Below, piece after piece: positions 1-7,287 of a DNA stretch of 64,000 nt. Source of the stretch: an uncultured Draconibacterium sp. (GTDB lineage Bacteria; Bacteroidota; Bacteroidia; Bacteroidales; Prolixibacteraceae); the NCBI RefSeq assembly GCF_963674925.1, contig NZ_OY771647.1, forward strand, positions 1,317,501 to 1,381,500. The letters run 5' to 3'. The translations under genes were made by a program, and so were the position numbers. The notes below the pieces were generated by a model. The model did no database searches, was not told the DNA's origin, and was given only the letters and a program-made list of their open reading frames with translations. The first letter of the stretch is position 1. The number at the start of each line of letters is the position of its first letter.

Positions 1-366
1 AATTTGGAGCGCAGCATGATGATGAACGGTCGTTTGGATGGACACATTGTTCAGGGACACGTTGATCAGACTGCAAAGTGTGTAAAAATTGAAGAGGCCG
101 ACGGAAGCTGGTACTACACTTTTGAATATGACTTTGATATTGATAAAGCCAAACAAGGTTATATGACCGTTGAAAAAGGCTCGGTAACGGTTAATGGTGT
201 TAGTCTTACCGTGGTTAACTCAAAAGACAATTCTTTCCAGGTGGCTATCATTCCTTTCACCCAGGAAGTAACCAATTTCCACACCTTTGAAGTGGGATCG
301 GTAATTAATCTTGAGTTTGATATTATTGGAAAATACCTAAGTAAATTGAATTCGTACAGCAAATAG
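1..366 (+). CDS. ribE: Riboflavin synthase, alpha chain (3' part)
   Basis: Riboflavin synthase dismutates two 6,7-dimethyl-8-ribityllumazine molecules into riboflavin and a pyrimidinedione, the last step of riboflavin synthesis in the cytoplasm. The frame is open from base 1, so the gene starts upstream and about the first 85-90 residues are missing; the TTG at position 4 is internal. The motif DGHIVQGHVD marks the start of the second lumazine-binding domain, and GSVTVNGVSLTV and the closing IIGKYL are typical of the family. The next gene begins about 100 bases on, past a terminator, so this appears to be the last gene of its transcript. Identification is secure. Confidence 0.93.
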   Translation, partial: NLERSMMMNGRLDGHIVQGHVDQTAKCVKIEEADGSWYYTFEYDFDIDKAKQGYMTVEKGSVTVNGVSLTVVNSKDNSFQVAIIPFTQEVTNFHTFEVGSVINLEFDIIGKYLSKLNSYSK

Positions 367-390
367 AAAAAACATATAGTGTTTTTAAGG

Positions 391-415
391 AGGTCCGTTT
401 TGCGGGCCTTTTTTT
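391..415 (+). terminator. Rho-independent terminator after ribE
   Basis: AGGTCCG (391-397) pairs with CGGGCCT (403-409), one G-T pair, across a 5-base loop and runs into seven T residues. It lies 25 bases after the ribE stop and so separates ribE from the pterin operon. Confidence 0.75.
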
Positions 416-471
416 GTGAACATAAGTCTGGCCGACCTGTTCTTATTAGAAAAAATAACTAACTTTTCAGA

Positions 472-1200
472 ATGAAACGAACAGCTTTAATAACCGGAGC
501 AGCAAAACGTATTGGTCGATCGTTAACAGAACACTTGGCAGAAAAAGGCTGGAATGTTGTGGTGCACTACAATTCTTCGGCAAAAGTGGCTGATAAGCTG
601 GTTGAAGAACTTTCACTTAAATATCCCGGTCAGCAGTTTGTTGCCAGGCAAGCGAATTTGTCTGAAACTGATGAGGTGGTTGCATTGATACCTAAACTTG
701 CTGCCGAAAAGATCGAGGTGAATCTGCTGGTAAACAACGCTTCAGTTTTTGATCGAGGTTACCTGAAAGACACGTCAGTGGAGCTTTTTGAATCGCAGAT
801 GGATGTCAACCTAAAAGCTCCGTTTTTTCTTATTCGCGACTTTGCCAATTATTTCAAAACAGGCAACATCATCAATTTTGTTGATACGCGAATAACCTCT
901 AATGCATCGGATTTTGCCGCTTATTCCATCTCTAAAAAAGCGCTTTGGGAATTAACAAAAATGGCGGCATTGGAATTTGCTCCCGATATTCGCATTAATG
1001 CTATTGCGCCCGGTGTTACTTTGCCTCCTGAGGACGAGGATGAGGATTACCTGGAAAAGCTGGCGCAGGGCATTCCGATGAAAAAACCGGGAGGAGTGGA
1101 GCCGATTTTGAAAAGTTTGGATTATATTTTGGAAAATGATCATCTCACCGGGCAATTGCTGTTTGCCGACGGTGGAGAAAACCTTGGAAAAAATCGTTGA
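472..1200 (+). CDS. folM: FolM/PTR1-like pteridine reductase (SDR family)
   Basis: NADPH-dependent short-chain reductase of about 242 residues, expected to reduce dihydropterin or dihydrofolate substrates in the cytoplasm. The cofactor loop TGAAKRIG (residues 8-15) is the TGxxxRxG form that distinguishes pteridine reductases/FolM from most SDRs. NNAS (88-91) and the Y151xxxK155 pair are present. At the usual catalytic Ser position there is Asp138 (NFVD), as in PTR1 and FolM, which is specific support. It is followed by folX-like and folK genes; its TGA stop lies 2 bases before the next ATG, so the three are almost surely one operon. It could be a folA-independent dihydrofolate reductase or a dihydromonapterin reductase; the sequence alone does not decide. 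Confidence 0.82.
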   Translation: MKRTALITGAAKRIGRSLTEHLAEKGWNVVVHYNSSAKVADKLVEELSLKYPGQQFVARQANLSETDEVVALIPKLAAEKIEVNLLVNNASVFDRGYLKDTSVELFESQMDVNLKAPFFLIRDFANYFKTGNIINFVDTRITSNASDFAAYSISKKALWELTKMAALEFAPDIRINAIAPGVTLPPEDEDEDYLEKLAQGIPMKKPGGVEPILKSLDYILENDHLTGQLLFADGGENLGKNR

Positions 1201-1202
1201 AT

Positions 1203-1556
1203 ATGGCTAAAATACGCGTTAAAGATTTGCTAATCAGAACCTACATCGGATTTAATCCTGATGAATTGGTGAATAAACAGGATGTGGTAATCAACCTTGA
1301 AATTGAAACCGATATTCCGGAATCGGCTTTGGAATCTGACGAACCCGAAGATATATTCAATTATAAAGTTATAACGAAAAAGATAATTACACTCGTTCAG
1401 GAGGGGCGTTTCAAATTGCTGGAAGTGCTCACCAAGCGTATTCTCGATACAATAATGGAAGACGAAAAAGTAAAGTGGGCCCGCGTTGAAGTGGATAAAC
1501 CACATGCCTTACGTTTTGCCGAATCGGTATCGATGGAAATGGAGGCCAGGAGATGA
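1203..1556 (+). CDS. folX: Dihydroneopterin aldolase/epimerase family protein, FolX-like
   Basis: Small (117 aa) member of the dihydroneopterin aldolase fold, acting on dihydroneopterin or its triphosphate. Compared from memory with E. coli proteins it resembles FolX (dihydroneopterin triphosphate 2'-epimerase) more than FolB: RTYIGFNPDELVNKQDVVIN near the start, NYKVITKKI, GRFKLLE, and VEVDKPHALRFAESVSM near the end all match FolX-type segments. The Lys in DKPHAL is the conserved active-site lysine of the fold. I chose ATG 1203 over the TTG at 1197 because it leaves a normal family N-terminus. The end overlaps folK by ATGA. It may still serve as the organism's aldolase. Confidence 0.8.
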   Translation: MAKIRVKDLLIRTYIGFNPDELVNKQDVVINLEIETDIPESALESDEPEDIFNYKVITKKIITLVQEGRFKLLEVLTKRILDTIMEDEKVKWARVEVDKPHALRFAESVSMEMEARR

Positions 1557-1936
1557 ATGAGGTGATAATTGGTATCGGTTCAAACATTAACGCAGACGAG
1601 AATATCGCCAAAATGCTTGAAATCCTGAAACGAGAGGTGACGATACTTGCGGTTTCTTCTATGATAAAAACAAAACCCATTGGAATTGAAGATCAACCCG
1701 ATTATACCAACGGTGCTGTTAAAATCAGCACCAAGTTGGATAGAGATAATCTGAACAAACTTCTCAAACAAATTGAAGATCAGATGGGGCGCGACCGTTC
1801 GGGGCCTAAATTCGGACCACGTTGTATCGATCTGGATATAGCTGTATGGAACGGAGAGGTTGTGGATGAAGATTATTACACACGCGACTTCTTACGAAAA
1901 AGTGTGGAGGAGCTGGGAGGACTAACAAAAAAGTAA
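1553..1936 (+). CDS. folK: HPPK: 6-hydroxymethyl-7,8-dihydropterin pyrophosphokinase
   Basis: Transfers pyrophosphate from ATP to 6-hydroxymethyl-7,8-dihydropterin in folate synthesis. The GIGSN start, the YTNGAVKI strand and the signature GPRCIDLDI with the two metal-binding Asp residues are all visible. At 127 aa it is about 30 residues shorter than E. coli FolK: the C-terminal region after the VVDEDYY segment is trimmed. The catalytic loop and signature are intact, so I regard it as functional. Translation is coupled to the gene before it through the ATGA overlap. Confidence 0.85.
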   Translation: MNEVIIGIGSNINADENIAKMLEILKREVTILAVSSMIKTKPIGIEDQPDYTNGAVKISTKLDRDNLNKLLKQIEDQMGRDRSGPKFGPRCIDLDIAVWNGEVVDEDYYTRDFLRKSVEELGGLTKK

Positions 1937-1974
1937 GGTCAAACCATCCATTTATAATTCGATAGTTTGACCTT
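1935..1974. terminator. Bidirectional terminator between folK and the HAD gene
   Basis: A perfect 10-bp inverted repeat, AAGGTCAAAC (1935-1944) with GTTTGACCTT (1965-1974), lies in the 44-base gap between convergent genes and begins inside the folK stop codon. On the minus strand it is followed by a run of six T, on the plus strand by a T-rich stretch. Confidence 0.7.
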
Positions 1975-1980
1975 CCGCTA

Positions 1981-2748
1981 TTATTTTTTATTCTTTAAAA
2001 ACAGTTCGTTTAAACCTGAAATTCCGCCAACTTCTTCAAGGTCGGTAACCACAAAATCGGCACCGCTTTCAGCCAATTCCTTCTCGTTGTTTTCGCGGGC
2101 AATACCAAGTGTTAATCCAAATTCGCCTTTTGCTCCGGCCTGAACTCCCGAAACAGCATCTTCAACAACAATGGCTTTTGCCGGAGTGGATTCAAGCATA
2201 TCGCAGGCAGTGGTAAAAATATCCGGTTCCGGTTTGCCATGTAATCCCAACTCGGCCGAAACAACTCCGTCAACGCGGGCGCCAAACATTTTTAGCATGT
2301 CAACAGCTTCCAAAACCGGTGCACAGTTTTTACTCGACGATGCTACTCCCAGTTTTATACCTGCTTCTTTAAGGTCATTTAGCATTTTTGCTGTCGATTC
2401 GTAAACCTCAACACCATCTCGTTCAATTACTTCGTTAAAAGCTTCGTTTTTACGGTTGCCCAGCCCACAAATCGTTTCCATACCCGGTGCATCAGAAGGA
2501 TCGCCAAATTCAATACTAATATTTCGCGACTCTAAAAACGATGCTACTCCTTTGTAACGTGGTTTCCCGTCAACAAAAGCCAGGTAGTCGCTTTGTGTAA
2601 ATTCATTAAAAGTTTCCCCTGTTTCTTCAGCGTGTTTTTGCAGGTATTCGTCAAACATCTTCTTCCATGCTGCGGCGTGTGTTATGGCGGTTTTAGTTAT
2701 TACACCGTCCATATCGAAAATAACTGCTTCAAATGCTAAGTTTCCCAT
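1981..2748 (-). CDS. HAD hydrolase, beta-phosphoglucomutase-like
   Basis: Cytoplasmic HAD-superfamily enzyme (subfamily IA) of 255 aa. The nucleophile motif FDMDGV is at residues 10-15, followed by a helical cap; VASSSKN is motif II, KPEPDIF motif III and VVEDAVSGVQAG motif IV with the Mg-binding acidic residues. The ITKTAITHAAAWKKMF segment just after motif I, with its His and Lys, resembles beta-phosphoglucomutase-family proteins, which interconvert beta-glucose 1-phosphate and glucose 6-phosphate. No trehalose or maltose phosphorylase gene is adjacent, so a general sugar-phosphate phosphatase role is equally possible. A TAATTTTG box (2775-2782, minus strand) lies about 27 bases upstream of the ATG. 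Confidence 0.8.
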   Translation of the reverse strand: MGNLAFEAVIFDMDGVITKTAITHAAAWKKMFDEYLQKHAEETGETFNEFTQSDYLAFVDGKPRYKGVASFLESRNISIEFGDPSDAPGMETICGLGNRKNEAFNEVIERDGVEVYESTAKMLNDLKEAGIKLGVASSSKNCAPVLEAVDMLKMFGARVDGVVSAELGLHGKPEPDIFTTACDMLESTPAKAIVVEDAVSGVQAGAKGEFGLTLGIARENNEKELAESGADFVVTDLEEVGGISGLNELFLKNKK

Positions 2749-2774
2749 TTTCTATTCCTTTTTCTTATTTGCCA

Positions 2775-2782
2775 CAAAATTA
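2775..2782 (-). promoter_or_regulatory. -7 box of the HAD gene
   Basis: TAATTTTG on the minus strand fits the Bacteroidota -7 consensus TAnnTTTG and would place the transcript start about 20 bases before the ATG at 2748. No clear TTTG is seen at the -33 position. Confidence 0.35.
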
Positions 2783-2835
2783 GGCATTTATTACAGACGG
2801 GGATTTAAAATTGCTTAAAACTGATATTTATCGTG

Positions 2836-2865
2836 TTGCAAATCGGTTAAAGCGCATTAAATTTG
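2836..2865 (+). promoter_or_regulatory. Promoter of the tryptophanase transcript
   Basis: TTG (2836-2838), a 19-base spacer and TAAATTTG (2858-2865) form a near-consensus Bacteroidota promoter. Transcription would start near 2872, giving a leader of about 255 bases before tnaA. It is the best two-part promoter I found in the window. Confidence 0.55.
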
Positions 2866-2888
2866 TAGCGTAGTAAAATCATAAGGTC

Positions 2889-2972
2889 ATGATCAAATTT
2901 TTAATGGCTATCTACCTCCACAACCGAAGCTTCCTGAATATCAAAAACAGGGACGCATACGCTATTCTGTAA
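2889..2972 (+). CDS. Possible 27-residue leader ORF before tnaA
   Basis: ATG at 2889 opens a 27-codon frame ending with TAA at 2970, starting just after the predicted transcript start and ending 12 bases before a long hairpin. The reading (MIKFLMAIYLHN...) contains no Trp codon, so it is not a TnaC-type leader peptide. It may be chance; it is listed because of its position between promoter and hairpin. Confidence 0.2.
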   Translation: MIKFLMAIYLHNRSFLNIKNRDAYAIL

Positions 2973-2983
2973 TTCTTTGCTTT

Positions 2984-3045
2984 CGTCATGCTGAACTTGT
3001 TTCAGCATCTTAGAAATGAGATTCTGAAACAAGTTCGGAATGACG
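2984..3045. repeat. Palindromic interspersed repeat (GTCATnCTGAACT family)
   Basis: The left arm 2984-3005 (core GTCATGCTGAACTTGTTTCAG) and the right arm 3024-3045 are reverse complements with 2 mismatches in 22. Related copies lie at 18421-18485 and, decayed, at 34151-34236. In RNA it forms a strong hairpin within the tnaA leader, 84 bases before the start codon. The rest of the 2749-3128 gap holds only the promoter and leader ORF listed separately. Confidence 0.8.
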
Positions 3046-3128
3046 TTCTATAACATTTCAATATTATTTCGGATAGAATTTTTCTGAAGTCTTTTTGCCT
3101 GAAAATCTGTCCATCAAAAACAAGAATT

Positions 3129-4523
3129 ATGGAATTACCATTTGCAGAATCATATAAAATAAAGATGGTGGAACCCATCTATAAAAGTACGCGTGAACAA
3201 CGCGAAGAGTGGATAAAACAAGCAAACTACAACCTTTTTAATTTAAGAAGCGAGCAGGTTTTTATTGATTTGCTGACCGATAGCGGAACCGGCTCCATGA
3301 GCCAGAACCAGTGGGCTGCAATTATGACCGGCGATGAAAGTTATGCAGGTTCATCTTCATATTATCACTTAAAAGATGCAATAAAAAACATACTTGGGTT
3401 CGATTATTTTTTACCAACTCATCAGGGCCGGGCTGCCGAGAATGTGTTGTTTTCGGTGCTGGTAAAAGAAGATGATGTAGTGCCGGGAAACAGTCATTTT
3501 GATACCACAAAAGGACACATTGAATACCGGAAAGCTTCGGCTGTTGATTGTACTATTGATGAGGCTTTTGATACGGAATCGTTGCATCCATTTAAGGGTA
3601 ACATCGATTTGGAGAAACTGGAAGCCGTTTATTCAACACACCCGGCAGAACAGATTCCAATGGTTATTGTAACGCTAACCTGCAACACTTCGGGCGGGCA
3701 GCCGGTATCGATGCAAAACCTGCGCGACGTGCATGCCCTGTCGAAAAAATACGGAATAAAAGTGGTGTTCGATTCAGCTCGTTTTGCCGAAAATGCATGG
3801 TTTATTCAGCAACGCGAAGATGAATACCGCAATAGCACCATCAAAGAGATTGTGGCCGAAATGTTTTCCTATGCCAATGCCATGACCATGAGCAGTAAAA
3901 AGGACGGCATTGTAAATATTGGCGGATTTCTTGCTATGAAAGATGAAGAGCTTTTGAAACAGGCTTCGGTTTTTAATATCATGTTCGAAGGATTTAATAC
4001 CTATGGCGGAATGGCCGGGCGCGATATGAATGCGCTGGCTGTTGGTCTGGACGAAGTAACAACAGGTTATTTCCTTGAAAACCGGATCCAACAAGTTGCG
4101 TATTTGGGAAACCGTTTAATAGAATGGGGAATTCCTGTTCAGAAACCTATTGGAGGACATGCTGTTTTTGTCGATGCCAAAAAGTTTCTGGGTAACGTCC
4201 CGAAAGAAGAATACATCGCACAAACACTGGCCATAGAGTTGTACCTTGAGGCAGGAGTTCGTGGGGTAGAAGTAGGAACATTGCTGGCAGACCGTGATCC
4301 GCTTACGCGCGAGAACCGTTATCCGAAACTGGAAATGTTACGTTTGGCAATTCCACGCCGAACCTACACCAATAATCACATGGATGTAGTCGCAGTGGCG
4401 CTAAAAAATATCTTCGATCGAAGGGAAGAGATTGATCACGGATACCGGATTAAAAAGGAAGCACCAATAATGCGTCACTTTTCAGTGGAATTGGAGCATG
4501 CCGAAAAGGTGCATAAGAAATAA
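3129..4523 (+). CDS. tnaA: Tryptophanase (L-tryptophan indole-lyase)
   Basis: PLP enzyme that splits tryptophan into indole, pyruvate and ammonia in the cytoplasm. At 464 aa it has the family length. The early signature FIDLLTDSGTGSM, the PTHQGR loop, FDSARFAEN with the PLP-ring Asp215, and the Schiff-base lysine in SSKKDG (about K258) are present. It must be separated from tyrosine phenol-lyase. Here Asp125 in HFDTTKGH replaces the Thr of that enzyme, and VEVG stands where phenol-lyase has an Arg (MERG); both favour tryptophanase. No tnaB permease is next to it. The stop is only 8 bases from the stop of the convergent regulator gene. Confidence 0.9.
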   Translation: MELPFAESYKIKMVEPIYKSTREQREEWIKQANYNLFNLRSEQVFIDLLTDSGTGSMSQNQWAAIMTGDESYAGSSSYYHLKDAIKNILGFDYFLPTHQGRAAENVLFSVLVKEDDVVPGNSHFDTTKGHIEYRKASAVDCTIDEAFDTESLHPFKGNIDLEKLEAVYSTHPAEQIPMVIVTLTCNTSGGQPVSMQNLRDVHALSKKYGIKVVFDSARFAENAWFIQQREDEYRNSTIKEIVAEMFSYANAMTMSSKKDGIVNIGGFLAMKDEELLKQASVFNIMFEGFNTYGGMAGRDMNALAVGLDEVTTGYFLENRIQQVAYLGNRLIEWGIPVQKPIGGHAVFVDAKKFLGNVPKEEYIAQTLAIELYLEAGVRGVEVGTLLADRDPLTRENRYPKLEMLRLAIPRRTYTNNHMDVVAVALKNIFDRREEIDHGYRIKKEAPIMRHFSVELEHAEKVHKK

Positions 4524-4531
4524 GCCGGTTT

Positions 4532-7042
4532 TTATAATTGATCGGCGTAATGATGGGTGAATTCTTTAAAGCTTAAGGCATAGGATTCACCCATTGCTTT
4601 TTCATATTTTGAACGGAACGATTCGAAATTGAACTTCGCTAAATGCGAGTTATTGGCTTTTTGCAAGGCCCATATCTGCAGGTAAAGCGCTTCTTCGTTC
4701 AGGTCGTCGTAATCCAAAATGCGTTGCGAAACTTTTTCAACTTCTTTAGTTTTATTCTCCTTTTTATAATCCGAAGCCAGTTTTAACAGGTTGTCGATTA
4801 CCTGGTTGCCGGTGAATCCTCTCACTTCGTCGAGCCATGGCCAAACCACTCCTTTTAATAACCGGCCTTTTTTTACTAAATGGAAAAATAGCTGCAACTG
4901 TTGCCGCGACATTCCTTCCGGAATTTTACAAAGTTGAAAAGCCTCCACGTAGTCGCAGAAAAAATCTTCCGAAAGATTTAATTGAAGGTAGCCATTCTGG
5001 GAGGTAATTTCTACCTTATTGAAATGTGCCAGAATTTTGCGCAATTTGTTGAGTGTAACCGCGCGGTTGTTGGCCACTTTTTTGTCTTCAATTCCGTACC
5101 ACAGCGTTTCGTTAACATCTGGAACAGGCGCTCCAATTCCATTCTTCATACTATGGATAAGCGTGAAAATAAACAGCTCGCGCACTTTTGGAGTGAATAG
5201 ATCGGTAACATCTTCGTTTTTGTTATTAATCGCCTTGAATTCGCCAAAAAGCTGAATTTGGTTTTTTGTTGGCGTTTCAGGTTTATTGACTAATATCGAA
5301 TGTTTTCGTGCATTCATTTTCCGTAGCAGAACAAAAATCAATACCAGAAAAACAAAAGCGATGGATCCCAGAATGGCAACAATTGTTTTGGTAGACAGTA
5401 AGGTGGCCGGGGCTTCTGTCGTTTGGTAAGTGATTTCTTCATCGAGTGCCAGCCGGTTTATTTCTTCGTTACCCAGCGGGCGGTTCCAAATGTACAGGTT
5501 GTCGATATATCCTCTTAGGCTGGCTCCGCCGGAAAGGGCGCTACCAATAAAAATATCGTTGGTGCCTGAATAGGGCGGATGGCCATCGGAACCACCAACA
5601 TATAGGCCATTAACAAAAATGGCTTGTTGGCCGGTTTCCAAAATATAGCGCCAGGTGAGGTGATACCATTTGTTGGTTTCCAGCAGTTCGTCCGACATAA
5701 AATCGTTGGCCCAAAGTCCGAAATACGGATGCCCCGAGCGCAATACCAGGTGAAGTCCTCTTCGGTATCCTGTTTCATCATTTCCGAGAATTGCATTGTC
5801 GCCAAATTCCAGAATATCAATAAATTTTACAAAACAGCTAATTGTAAAACTACTGTTGGGCAGTCCATACAGTTCGGGATGACCAAGGTTAATATTAGCA
5901 TTTTCCGGCAAACGAAGCACGTTTCCACGGTCAATGTCCTGGCTAAAGGTAAAGCCGTTTCCGTCAAAAGTACGTTCGGGGTTCACCAAATCTGCCAGCT
6001 TGTTCTCGAAATGAAAACTGGCCATTAACCCGCGGTTAAGATCTAGCGGAGTTGCCAGTATTGAATACTGTTCGGGTTTTACCATTTCTGCAGTGATGGT
6101 AAGTTGCGAAGGTGTTAAACTAAACCCAGGAACAAATGGTGTTAATATCATTTCTTCGCCACCACGAATGGGAAAGCTGAATTTCCCTCCGGTAATTAAC
6201 GTTTCAGCATTTTTCCAGAAAACGCGATCAAAGTTTTTTCCAACTGTTCGTACCTGTCCTTTTACTGCCTCGAAAGAATGTAGCTGTTCGATGATAAACC
6301 CAAAATTGTAGATGCTTCTTTCAACAAAAAGGAAATTGGGTTTCTTTCCGAATTTTGTCCAGCTTTCAAGCAGGAAGTTGATGTATTCAGGAAACATGTC
6401 GCGGTTAACCTGTGAGGTGGAAACACCGATTGGTAAACGGTCGAAGTTACTGATCTTGAAAAGTTCTTTATTGATGTTTGATTCCCTTTTCAGAATTGCA
6501 GAGTTAGGAGTGATCTGACTGGCTCCAATCTCAAGCGCATAGTTGGATATTTTATGCAGAATCCGGCTTTCGTTTTCTATATTTCCATCAACAAAAAATA
6601 TTACCCTGCGGTTGGCCTGTACCAAATATTCTATCGAGGGCCATTTCTCCCCTTGTGGTAAAAAGAATATCTGATCTGAAAGACTGCTTGCGTTTATTAC
6701 AGAGTCGAGTACATGTACATTACCCGAATAGTTAATAAAAACAGGTACTACCTTCGATTCTTTCTCTTGCAGTATCAATTCTATTTTTTCCAGAATATCT
6801 GAAAATGGAACTGCACTGTTTTGTAGACGTATTCCTACTGAATCAGAAATGACGACTAATTCTATTCCTGTCCAGTCATTATCTTTTATGAAATTTAAAA
6901 GTCGGTTGTTTTGGTATTCGGCAGGGGTTAACTGCCCTATCAAAAAGGAGTTGTCGGCAAAATCATTGGCTTTGCCTGGAGTACCAAAGGCAATTGAGGC
7001 TAAAAGTATTAAGAGTAGCTTCAGTTTAAGCTTATGCAGCAT
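4532..7042 (-). CDS. Membrane-spanning SARP-type regulator with PLC-like and LamG ectodomain
   Basis: 836-residue one-component sensor/regulator candidate. Residues 1-25 are a signal peptide. Residues about 28-260 look like a degenerate PLC-like phosphodiesterase barrel (for example EKWPSIEYLVQANRRVIFF). About 345-545 is a LamG/concanavalin-type domain (SSFTISCFVKF, NKWYHLTWRY, GYIDNLYIWNRPL). Residues 553-574 are a hydrophobic transmembrane helix followed by basic residues. About 595-690 is a winged-helix DNA-binding domain (IQLFGEF...TPKVRELFIFTLIH...NRAVTLNKLRKIL), and 695-830 is a BTAD-like helical repeat region, as in SARP activators. So the sensor faces the periplasm and the DNA-binding part the cytoplasm. 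The ligand is unknown; a glycan is an inference from LamG. It is divergent from the cytochrome-SUMF1 gene, 245 bases away, a likely target. An AGGA ribosome site precedes the ATG. Confidence 0.72.
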   Translation of the reverse strand: MLHKLKLKLLLILLASIAFGTPGKANDFADNSFLIGQLTPAEYQNNRLLNFIKDNDWTGIELVVISDSVGIRLQNSAVPFSDILEKIELILQEKESKVVPVFINYSGNVHVLDSVINASSLSDQIFFLPQGEKWPSIEYLVQANRRVIFFVDGNIENESRILHKISNYALEIGASQITPNSAILKRESNINKELFKISNFDRLPIGVSTSQVNRDMFPEYINFLLESWTKFGKKPNFLFVERSIYNFGFIIEQLHSFEAVKGQVRTVGKNFDRVFWKNAETLITGGKFSFPIRGGEEMILTPFVPGFSLTPSQLTITAEMVKPEQYSILATPLDLNRGLMASFHFENKLADLVNPERTFDGNGFTFSQDIDRGNVLRLPENANINLGHPELYGLPNSSFTISCFVKFIDILEFGDNAILGNDETGYRRGLHLVLRSGHPYFGLWANDFMSDELLETNKWYHLTWRYILETGQQAIFVNGLYVGGSDGHPPYSGTNDIFIGSALSGGASLRGYIDNLYIWNRPLGNEEINRLALDEEITYQTTEAPATLLSTKTIVAILGSIAFVFLVLIFVLLRKMNARKHSILVNKPETPTKNQIQLFGEFKAINNKNEDVTDLFTPKVRELFIFTLIHSMKNGIGAPVPDVNETLWYGIEDKKVANNRAVTLNKLRKILAHFNKVEITSQNGYLQLNLSEDFFCDYVEAFQLCKIPEGMSRQQLQLFFHLVKKGRLLKGVVWPWLDEVRGFTGNQVIDNLLKLASDYKKENKTKEVEKVSQRILDYDDLNEEALYLQIWALQKANNSHLAKFNFESFRSKYEKAMGESYALSFKEFTHHYADQL

Positions 7043-7287
7043 CTTATATGTTCCTTTAATTGGAATGATAACGTCCTTAATTTGATATTATTTTCAGCTC
7101 AAATATATTAAAATATACGGAAAATGATATTTTTTCATTAAAAATTATATTTCTTAAAATGCCTTTTAATCAATTAGTTACAAAATAAATTAAGATAAAA
7201 TTAAGACGTCGATAAGACACATTTAGCACAAATATTAAGAAGCAGCTAATTGTGCGCGCGTATTATTGCCATTCAAATTGACGACGA

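Noticed and set aside
3129..4523. Tyrosine phenol-lyase as the identity of the PLP lyase
   Set aside because: Asp125 (HFDTTKGH) and VEVG replace the Thr and Arg that characterise the phenol-lyase active site; the gene reads as tryptophanase.
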